Below are positions 15,473 through 21,279 of a DNA stretch of 21,279 nt, in pieces. The stretch is from Proteiniphilum sp. UBA1403. GTDB lineage: Bacteria > Bacteroidota > Bacteroidia > Bacteroidales > Dysgonomonadaceae. Numbering within the stretch: the stretch's first letter is position 1; each line of letters begins with the position of its first letter. Location: positions 1 to 21,279 of the forward strand of contig DBQD01000057.1 in NCBI GenBank assembly GCA_002305715.1, read 5' to 3'. Made by a program: the position numbers and the translations under genes. The notes under the pieces were generated by a model. The model was not told the DNA's origin. It saw nothing but the letters and a program-made list of their open reading frames with translations, and did not search any database.

Positions 15473-15985
15473 TTAAATCAGTGAAAAATCATTCTTAATC
15501 TTTAGAAATAGACCTTTGCATGCATCTTCAAGCAAATCGAGAACCAATTCGAAGTCTGACGAATTACCGTAGTAAGGATCAGGTATCTCATTATGATGAC
15601 TGTACTGGCGGGAAAATTCTGTAATTAGGTGAACTTTAGAAATCTGCTCTGTATTATCAGCCATACCTTTAATGCTGTTATAATTGTTTTGATCCATGAT
15701 TAGAATGTAGTCAAATGCATCAAAATCAGATTTACGAAACTTACGAGCACGACTACAGAAATCATATTTTCGTTTTTCTCCATGCGCTCTCATTCTTGTA
15801 TCAGGTAATTCACCTTCGTGCCATCCTGATGTACCGGCTGAATCCACTTCAATCACATCCTGTAGATCATGTTTTTCCACAATACTTTTCATAATCCCTT
15901 CCGCAGCTGGGGAACGGCATATATTACCAAGACAGACAAAAAGTAGACTGATTTTCTTTTTCTTTCCTTGTATGGGCTCCCTCAT
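15473..15985 (-). CDS. Low-molecular-weight protein tyrosine phosphatase
   Basis: A 170-residue cytoplasmic phosphatase of the arsenate-reductase-like LMW-PTP family. The P-loop CLGNICRS holds nucleophile Cys18 and Arg24. The general acid Asp136 is in IPDPYYG, and VDSAGTSGWHEGELPDTR is the usual following motif. These enzymes dephosphorylate phosphotyrosine, in some bacteria on kinases that control capsule or exopolysaccharide export. No tyrosine kinase or polysaccharide gene is adjacent, so the substrate is open. The gene stands alone, with TATCTTTG upstream on the minus strand (16020-16027). Confidence 0.95.
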   Translation of the reverse strand: MREPIQGKKKKISLLFVCLGNICRSPAAEGIMKSIVEKHDLQDVIEVDSAGTSGWHEGELPDTRMRAHGEKRKYDFCSRARKFRKSDFDAFDYILIMDQNNYNSIKGMADNTEQISKVHLITEFSRQYSHHNEIPDPYYGNSSDFELVLDLLEDACKGLFLKIKNDFSLI

Positions 15986-16019
15986 AGGTGCTAGTTTATT
16001 ATAACCTTAACAATTTTTA

Positions 16020-16027
16020 CAAAGATA
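16020..16027 (-). promoter_or_regulatory. -7 box of the tyrosine phosphatase gene
   Basis: The minus strand reads TATCTTTG, an exact match to TAnnTTTG, 34 bases upstream of the ATG at 15985. It shares the 202-base intergenic region with the divergent promoter at 16089-16096. Confidence 0.6.
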
Positions 16028-16088
16028 GTTTATTTATACTTAATTCCAAAAAATAACGGACAGAATCTACTTGACCTGATAATTTGGT

Positions 16089-16096
16089 TATCTTTG
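16089..16096 (+). promoter_or_regulatory. -7 box of the DUF454 gene
   Basis: TATCTTTG followed by CAA is an exact match to the Bacteroidota -7 consensus. It gives a leader of roughly 85 bases before the ATG at 16188. I see no known riboswitch or strong hairpin in that leader. Confidence 0.55.
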
Positions 16097-16187
16097 CAAG
16101 CCACGTTTTACAGAGAATGATAATGGTTTAAAAAATACATCTCTTAGAAGAGAAGTAAGAAATCTCTGTGACAAATTCAATATAGAT

Positions 16188-16640
16188 ATGAAATTAGCCA
16201 TTAAAAAGAATAAAATTACGCGCGTACTCTATGTTATAGGAGGAACTCTCTCCTTAGTTCTAGCAATTCTAGGAATAGTTGTTCCTGGGCTTCCTGTTAC
16301 CCCATTGGCGCTTCTATCAGCATACCTATATGCAAAAAGTTCAGAGAAGCTCTATAATTGGTTATTGAATAATAAGTTGTTAGGTCCAAAGATTAAAAGT
16401 TATCAAAGGAATAAAGGTGTCACACGCAAAGGAAAAATTGGTATAATTTTTTTTATGCTTTTAATGGTGTTGTTTTCATCCTTTGTAGTGATTCAAAACC
16501 AAGTGATCCGGTTGGTGATTCTCCTTCTTGGTGCTGTTGGTCTGATTGTAGTATGGTTTTTTGTTCCAACGGCACAACCGCTCCAAAAAATGATAAAAGA
16601 AGAAAAGGATGTGACCGGAATTGATGAGCTACAGGTTTAG
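16188..16640 (+). CDS. DUF454 (YbaN-family) inner-membrane protein
   Basis: A 150-residue membrane protein of the YbaN/DUF454 family, function unknown. Hydrophobic segments lie at about 12-33, 36-50, 84-101 and 106-127. The family hallmark GIVVPGLPVTPLALLSAY (29-46) is followed by the usual SSEKLYNWLLNNKLLGP segment. The C-terminus is charged and should be cytoplasmic. The last 12 bases overlap the 3' end of the HD-domain gene on the opposite strand. In other bacteria ybaN-like genes occur near heme or adenine phosphoribosyltransferase genes, which is not the case here. Confidence 0.88.
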   Translation: MKLAIKKNKITRVLYVIGGTLSLVLAILGIVVPGLPVTPLALLSAYLYAKSSEKLYNWLLNNKLLGPKIKSYQRNKGVTRKGKIGIIFFMLLMVLFSSFVVIQNQVIRLVILLLGAVGLIVVWFFVPTAQPLQKMIKEEKDVTGIDELQV

Positions 16641-17846
16641 ATATGCAAAATAGTATTTTATTACTTTCTTTTTCAAAAGTTCAATATTTAGCATATCTGA
16701 TGCTTGTGAGATATCTTTTACTATACCGTTTTTATAGATGATGTCAATACTGTCGTCCTGTTCTGTATACATATTGGTGACAAGTTTATCGGATGAAATG
16801 AAATAAGATGCTTCGTGCGTATTTAAATGAAATTCACTGCAATACTGTTTCAGCTTGTTATCATATTTTTCTACTGGAAACTGCTGGTCTGATATTTCAA
16901 TCTTGAATAGTTTACGATTAATCATTCCTGTACTTAGTGATGATAATACCTTATCTTCATGTTCGGCCCATACTTTTAAAGAAGTCCAGATATCATTATC
17001 ATCCAAATCGATAAAGTTATGTAAAGCATCACCATAATGTGTAAAATTATCCATGTCTAGTTCTTGTTGTAAGAAGTAGGAGAGGGCAGGAGATGCAAAA
17101 AGCTTCTTCCCTCTGATAGAGATCTCTTTTGCACGACGAAGAGTATTAATCATCATTTTTTCAGCGGCCACAGCTGTTTTGTGGAGATAGACTTGCCAGT
17201 ACATAAGTCGGCGTGACATTAGAAAGTTCTCAATAGAGTAAATTCCTTTCGATTCGACTACTAACCGATCATCTTTTACATCAAGCATTTTAATAATTCG
17301 TGCCGAACCAATATTACCTTCACTTACTCCAGTAAAAAAACTATCTCGTCGCAAATAATCGAGGCGGTCCATGTCGAGCTGTCCACTTACAAGCTGATGT
17401 AGGAATCGTTTTGGATATTTGTCGGTGAATATGTCAATTGCTGTTTGCAATGCTCCATTCCAAATTTCGTTTATTTGCTGCATCAACAATAGTGAAATGG
17501 TTTCGTGATGTATCTGTGACAACAATGTACTTTCCAGTACATGTGAAAAAGGGCCATGTCCCATATCATGCATAAGAATTGCCGCCAGAGCACCATTATA
17601 TTCCTCATCTGTTATTTCTTGCCCCTTTTCTCTAAGTGTTTTTAATGCTTCATTCATTAAAAACATAGCACCAATTGAATGGTGAAAGCGTGTGTGCTGC
17701 GCCCCTGGATATACGAATGCAGCAAGTCCCAATTGCCTAATTCTGTTGAGACGTTGCATATAGGGATGCTGTATCAACTCATACACAAAGTCATTGGGTA
17801 TGCTGATAAATCCAAAAACTGGATCATTAATTATCTTTGGTTTCAT
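16629..17846 (-). CDS. HD-domain phosphohydrolase, SAMHD1/dGTPase-like
   Basis: A 405-residue metal-dependent HD phosphohydrolase. FGFISIPNDFVYELIQHPYMQRL at the N-terminus and TRFHHSIG (52-59) match the deoxynucleoside triphosphohydrolase-like group. The metal ligands are His56, His93-Asp94 in MHDMGHGPFSH, and the Asp in GQLDMDRLDYLRRD (155-168). The C-terminal 200 residues are less conserved. Related proteins (YwfO, EF1143, SAMHD1) hydrolyse dNTPs to deoxynucleosides and triphosphate, so a nucleotide-pool role is plausible, but the substrate is inferred. The 3' end overlaps the DUF454 gene tail to tail by 12 bases, with no terminator between them. The 88-base gap to pyrF upstream could hold its promoter, but I see no strong -7 box there. 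Confidence 0.9.
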   Translation of the reverse strand: MKPKIINDPVFGFISIPNDFVYELIQHPYMQRLNRIRQLGLAAFVYPGAQHTRFHHSIGAMFLMNEALKTLREKGQEITDEEYNGALAAILMHDMGHGPFSHVLESTLLSQIHHETISLLLMQQINEIWNGALQTAIDIFTDKYPKRFLHQLVSGQLDMDRLDYLRRDSFFTGVSEGNIGSARIIKMLDVKDDRLVVESKGIYSIENFLMSRRLMYWQVYLHKTAVAAEKMMINTLRRAKEISIRGKKLFASPALSYFLQQELDMDNFTHYGDALHNFIDLDDNDIWTSLKVWAEHEDKVLSSLSTGMINRKLFKIEISDQQFPVEKYDNKLKQYCSEFHLNTHEASYFISSDKLVTNMYTEQDDSIDIIYKNGIVKDISQASDMLNIELLKKKVIKYYFAYLNL

Positions 17847-17934
17847 TATGAGTTATCAGTGGCTACTTCTCTCTAGGTCAAACAGGTATTATGGAAGTAA
17901 AATCAGTTCAGTGAATGTAACTTTAGATTATATC

Positions 17935-18759
17935 TTAAAGATATTTATCGAGCATCTCCTTCATCTCAAGCTGTAGTTTTCGCGCTTCTCTGCCTGCAGC
18001 CTCAGCAAACTCATCGTCGTTACCAGCATATATAATGGATCGTGAAGAATTAACTAATAGTCCACATTGACTGTTCATCCCATAACGACATACTTCTTCT
18101 AGTGATCCACCTTGAATTCCAACACCAGGTACAAGGAGGAAATGATTTGGCACAATCGTGCGAACTTTTTTGAATAATTTCCCTTGGGTTGCCCCCACAA
18201 CATACATCATTTGCTCATCTGTAGCCCATTTTTCAGATACACGCAAAACTTTTTCAAATAAGTATTCTCCATCTGAGTCGGTGGTTAGTTGAAAGTCTTC
18301 CGATCCTTTATTACTTGTAAGTGCAAGTAAAATTACCCAATGATTAGGGTAACATAGAAATGGCTTCACACTGTCTTCACCCATATAGGGAGAAATAGTA
18401 ACTGCATTAACTTTTAATTCGTTAAAGAAGCTGCGAGCATACATCTCACTGGTATTACCGATATCTCCTCGCTTAGCATCTGCAATGATAAAATGGTTTG
18501 GATACCTTTGTCTAATATAAGCAACAGTTTTTTCAAATGCGTGCCATCCTTTAAGTCCCAAACATTCATAAAAAGCCAAATTTAGTTTATACGAAACACA
18601 CCATGGTGATGTAGAGTCAATGATGTCCTTATTGAATGTATAAAGAGGATCCTCACCACCAAGCAGATGTTCTGGAATTTTATCAATGTCACTATCAAGA
18701 CCCACACAAAGGAATGATTGTTTTTTTTGTATCTGTTCGAAAAGTTGTTTTTTTGTCAT
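17935..18759 (-). CDS. pyrF: Orotidine 5'-phosphate decarboxylase, PyrF type 2
   Basis: A 274-residue enzyme that decarboxylates OMP to UMP, the last step of de novo pyrimidine synthesis. The catalytic motif DAKRGDIG (94-101) contains the Asp-Lys-Asp network. FLCVGLDSD (16-24) and VSYKLNLAFYE (55-65) are the substrate-binding segments, and LVPGVGIQGG is the late phosphate-binding motif. The length of about 270 residues and the GLDSD start are typical of the longer type 2 family, also found in mycobacteria, rather than the E. coli form of about 245. It begins 9 bases after prfA and is probably the last gene of the purM-prfA-pyrF operon. Confidence 0.96.
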   Translation of the reverse strand: MTKKQLFEQIQKKQSFLCVGLDSDIDKIPEHLLGGEDPLYTFNKDIIDSTSPWCVSYKLNLAFYECLGLKGWHAFEKTVAYIRQRYPNHFIIADAKRGDIGNTSEMYARSFFNELKVNAVTISPYMGEDSVKPFLCYPNHWVILLALTSNKGSEDFQLTTDSDGEYLFEKVLRVSEKWATDEQMMYVVGATQGKLFKKVRTIVPNHFLLVPGVGIQGGSLEEVCRYGMNSQCGLLVNSSRSIIYAGNDDEFAEAAGREARKLQLEMKEMLDKYL

Positions 18760-18768
18760 ATCTGTGTT

Positions 18769-19854
18769 TTAAAGATCAGCTTCTTTCATTCTTTCTGCAT
18801 TCTCAGTTACCATCAGCTGATCGATTACTCCTTGAATGTCTCCATCCATGAATGCTGAGAGATTATAAATAGTATAATTAATACGATGATCAGTGATGCG
18901 CCCTTGTGGATAATTATAGGTGCGTATTTTAGCCGAACGGTCACCGGTTGATACCATACTCTTTCGTCGTGAGGCAATATCACCCTGACGCTTTGTAAGC
19001 TCAATATCATAGAGCTTACTCCGTAACATTTGCATAGCAAGTTCCCTATTTTGCAATTGAGAACGAGCTTGTTGGCATACAACAACAATTCCAGTAGGTT
19101 TGTGAGTAAGCTGTACTTTTGTCTCGACTTTGTTCACATTCTGACCACCAGCTCCACTCGAACGGGCAGTATGAAAATCAATGTCCGCTGGGTTAATCTC
19201 AACATCAAACTCTTCAGCTTCTGGTAATACAGCAACAGTAGCTGCGGATGTATGTACACGTCCCTGAGTTTCAGTCTGTGGTACCCGTTGTACACGGTGA
19301 ACACCTGATTCATATTTCAATGTGCCATACACATCGGCACCACTGACTTTAAAGATTATTTCCTTGTATCCACCTGAAGTTCCTTCTGTGAAACTGATTA
19401 ATTCTGTTTGCCATCCTTTTGACTCGCAATAACGGGTATACATCTTGTACAGATCACCTGCAAATATGGCTGCTTCATCACCTCCTGTACCTCCACGTAT
19501 CTCCATAATCACATTCTTTGAATCTTCAGGGTCTGCCGGGATAAGTAGAATCTTAATCTGCTCCTCCAATTTAGGCAATGCTGCTGTATTGAGAGCTAAT
19601 TCTTCATTGGCTAATTGTCGAAGGTCTAAATCTGTTTCTGAATCTAGTATATGACGTGCTTCCTTTATAGCCTCAAGTGCATATTTATATTGATTGTGGA
19701 CTTTTACAATCTTCTCCAAATCACTGTATTCTTTGTTAAGCTTCACATATCGATCTATATCTGCAATAATTGATGGATCTGTGATGAATGTACCCACTTC
19801 TTCAAAACGAACGACTAGATGTTGTAATTTATCGAGTAATGAATTATTTGACAT
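18769..19854 (-). CDS. prfA: Peptide chain release factor 1
   Basis: A 361-residue class I release factor that ends translation at UAA and UAG. GGTGGDEAAIFAGDLYKMY (121-139) is the domain 2 signature. The codon-recognition tripeptide is PQT at 192-194 in RVQRVPQTETQGR, the PxT form of RF1 rather than the SPF of RF2. The GGQ motif that triggers peptide release is at 236-238 in SSGAGGQNVNKVET. The start is set at ATG 19854 (MSNNSLLDKL). The frame is open to 19899, but that would overlap the purM stop and adds residues unlike the family. No in-frame stop or frameshift is seen. It lies 16 bases after purM and 9 bases before pyrF. Confidence 0.97.
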   Translation of the reverse strand: MSNNSLLDKLQHLVVRFEEVGTFITDPSIIADIDRYVKLNKEYSDLEKIVKVHNQYKYALEAIKEARHILDSETDLDLRQLANEELALNTAALPKLEEQIKILLIPADPEDSKNVIMEIRGGTGGDEAAIFAGDLYKMYTRYCESKGWQTELISFTEGTSGGYKEIIFKVSGADVYGTLKYESGVHRVQRVPQTETQGRVHTSAATVAVLPEAEEFDVEINPADIDFHTARSSGAGGQNVNKVETKVQLTHKPTGIVVVCQQARSQLQNRELAMQMLRSKLYDIELTKRQGDIASRRKSMVSTGDRSAKIRTYNYPQGRITDHRINYTIYNLSAFMDGDIQGVIDQLMVTENAERMKEADL

Positions 19855-19870
19855 ATTGTTAAGGTGCTTG

Positions 19871-21058
19871 TTAGATAAATTTATAACGACCAAATTCACT
19901 CTCTATCACTAACTCCCGAACATATGACTTCTCAACATGGCCTATAATTTGGGCATCAACGTGAAAAGATTTGGAAATTTCGATAACACGAGCAGCATGT
20001 TCTTCAGAAAGATATATTTCCATTCGGTGCCCCATGTTGAAAACTTTGTACATCTCTTTCCACTCTGTTCCTGACTGTTTTTGTATTAGCTCAAAGAGTG
20101 GAGGTATAGGAAAGAGTTGGTTTTTTACAACCTTTAAATTATCTCCAAGAAAGTGCAGTATCTTAGTCTGTGCTCCTCCAGAGCAATGAATTATTCCATG
20201 AATATTTCCCTTTAACTCTTTGATTACTTGCGATATAATTGGCGAGTAGGTGCGAGTAGGGGATAGTACAAGTTTTCCAGCCTCAATCCCTAACTCCTCA
20301 ATCTCATCTGTTAATAACATTTTACCTGAATAAACTAAATCTTCAGGAATAGATGAATCGTAACTTTCCGGATACTTAAGTGCAAGGTAATTTGCGAATA
20401 CATCGTGACGTGCTGATGTTAGACCATTGCTGCCCATACCACCATTATACTCTTTTTCGTATATCGCCTGGCCAGATGATGATAGACCTACAATTACATC
20501 TCCTGCTTGAATATGGGCATTATCAATCACATCGTCACGTTTCATTCGACAAGTTACTGTACTGTCCACAATTATTGTGCGTACTAAATCGCCGACATCT
20601 GCAGTTTCTCCGCCAGTAGGATAAACATGTACACCCAATGTAGATAGTTCCTCACACAGTTCATTTGTGGCATTAATAAGTGTAGAAATCACCTCTCCTG
20701 GAATCAGATTTTTGTTCCTTCCAATGGTGGATGAAAGTAGAATATTGTCTGTGGCACCAACGCAAAGTAAATCATCAATATTCATGATTAATGCATCTTG
20801 AGCAATTCCTTTCCATACGGAAAGATCGCCAGTCTCACGCCAATATACATAGGCTAACGAGGATTTTGTACCAGCGCCATCAGCATGCATTATATTGCAA
20901 TATGTTGGGTCATTCCCTAAGTAATCGGGTACAATTTTACAGAACGCCTTTGGAAAAATTCCTTTATCAATAAAGCGGATAGCCTTGTGTACATCTTCTT
21001 TCGAAGCAGATACACCACGTTGAATGTATCGTTGGTTTAAATTGCTCAATTCTTCCAT
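19871..21058 (-). CDS. purM: Phosphoribosylformylglycinamidine cyclo-ligase (AIR synthase)
   Basis: A 395-residue PurM-family protein that should convert formylglycinamidine ribonucleotide to aminoimidazole ribonucleotide with ATP in purine synthesis. HADGAGTKSSLAY (58-70) and the GIAQDALIMNIDDLLCVGA segment (85 onward) are nucleotide-binding signatures of the family. VHVYPTGGETADV (143-155) and IHCSGGAQTKI near 311-321 are further core segments. It is longer than the roughly 345-residue E. coli enzyme, as is usual for the divergent Bacteroidota form, which is often annotated as AIR synthase-related. The biochemical role is thus likely but less certain than the family. It is the first gene of the purM-prfA-pyrF operon, with a -7 box 56 bases upstream. 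Confidence 0.87.
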   Translation of the reverse strand: MEELSNLNQRYIQRGVSASKEDVHKAIRFIDKGIFPKAFCKIVPDYLGNDPTYCNIMHADGAGTKSSLAYVYWRETGDLSVWKGIAQDALIMNIDDLLCVGATDNILLSSTIGRNKNLIPGEVISTLINATNELCEELSTLGVHVYPTGGETADVGDLVRTIIVDSTVTCRMKRDDVIDNAHIQAGDVIVGLSSSGQAIYEKEYNGGMGSNGLTSARHDVFANYLALKYPESYDSSIPEDLVYSGKMLLTDEIEELGIEAGKLVLSPTRTYSPIISQVIKELKGNIHGIIHCSGGAQTKILHFLGDNLKVVKNQLFPIPPLFELIQKQSGTEWKEMYKVFNMGHRMEIYLSEEHAARVIEISKSFHVDAQIIGHVEKSYVRELVIESEFGRYKFI

Positions 21059-21113
21059 AGGGTTCTCAAAATATTAAAATATAACTTATCGTAGTTGTTA
21101 ATGGAATTTCTTG

Positions 21114-21121
21114 CAAAGATA
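21114..21121 (-). promoter_or_regulatory. -7 box of the purM-prfA-pyrF operon
   Basis: The minus strand reads TATCTTTG followed by CAAG, an exact match to the Bacteroidota -7 consensus TAnnTTTG, 56 bases upstream of the purM ATG. The rest of the 221-base end region (21059-21279) is AT-rich and holds no gene. TATTTTTG at 21242-21249 on the plus strand is another -7-like string that points out of the contig. Confidence 0.6.
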
Positions 21122-21260
21122 ATAAATATTCATGTTTGGCTGTGTATCATCTGCCTTCAATGACATCGTTTTGAGTTGTTAATATTACACATAATAACAA
21201 TTATGTTTAATATATAGATTAGATTTGACAAAATTCTTTTTTATTTTTGAGTTTGATTAA

Positions 21261-21279
21261 AAAGGGGCTGTTCCAAAAG
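21261..21279. repeat. IS-like terminal repeat, right contig end
   Basis: These 19 bases, AAAGGGGCTGTTCCAAAAG, are the exact reverse complement of positions 4-22. The window ends on the last base of the repeat. As at the left end, the sequence inside it is unrelated, so only the tip is shared. Confidence 0.6.

Noticed and set aside
19855..19899. A 15-residue extension of release factor 1
   Set aside because: It would overlap the purM stop and does not resemble RF1 N-termini; the ATG at 19854 is the natural start.
4..21279. The whole window as one transposon bounded by inverted repeats
   Set aside because: The content is essential core genes in normal chromosomal operons, with no transposase or cargo logic. 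Contig ends at separate IS copies explain the repeats better.

Overview
The window looks like one complete 21.3-kb assembly contig from a Bacteroidota genome, most likely order Bacteroidales and possibly Dysgonomonadaceae; the family-level guess is weak. The support is a moderately low GC content, starts without Shine-Dalgarno sequences, several Bacteroidota-type -7 promoter boxes (TAnnTTTG), Bacteroidota-type lipoproteins, and the gene order ftsX-DUF3098-uppP-truB-queA-folK. Both ends of the window carry the same 19-bp sequence in inverted orientation (4-22 and 21261-21279). This suggests that the contig stops at two copies of an insertion-sequence terminus.

Left region, minus strand, about 1-3560: a vitamin B12 acquisition unit. 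A textbook cobalamin riboswitch (3294-3496) precedes a BtuB-like TonB-dependent outer-membrane receptor. Eleven bases after the receptor comes a surface-type lipoprotein with a YncE/DUF5074-like beta-propeller, which matches the BtuB-BtuG capture pairs known in Bacteroides. A terminator for the upstream lipoprotein gene, a -7 promoter box and the riboswitch are packed into about 60 bases.

Centre, 3619-15394: an unrecognised lipoprotein gene (minus strand) lies divergent to the CCA-adding enzyme gene. It is followed on the plus strand by a TerC-family membrane protein with a CRP-like palindrome upstream. Next is a tight six-gene operon: ftsX (division), DUF3098, uppP (wall lipid carrier recycling), truB and queA (tRNA modification) and folK (folate). 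A patatin-like esterase and a cytoplasmic GH13 glycosidase form a two-gene pair. The prs gene (PRPP synthase) has its own promoter and a clear terminator.

Right region, 15473-21058: a low-molecular-weight protein tyrosine phosphatase gene (minus) is divergent to a DUF454 membrane protein gene (plus). The latter overlaps, tail to tail by 12 bases, an HD-domain phosphohydrolase gene (minus). Further right lie pyrF, prfA and purM, a minus-strand operon read purM-prfA-pyrF. Nucleotide metabolism is concentrated in the right half: prs supplies PRPP, purM and pyrF use PRPP-derived intermediates, and the HD protein may degrade nucleotides.

Most of the window is ordinary housekeeping chromosome. I see no CRISPR array, tRNA, rRNA, prophage, toxin-antitoxin or recognisable defence genes, and nothing that I can honestly call a new multi-gene system. 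The parts most worth a second look are the B12 locus and its compact control region, a 15-bp perfect inverted repeat inside folK, the CRP-like palindrome before terC, and the IS-like ends.
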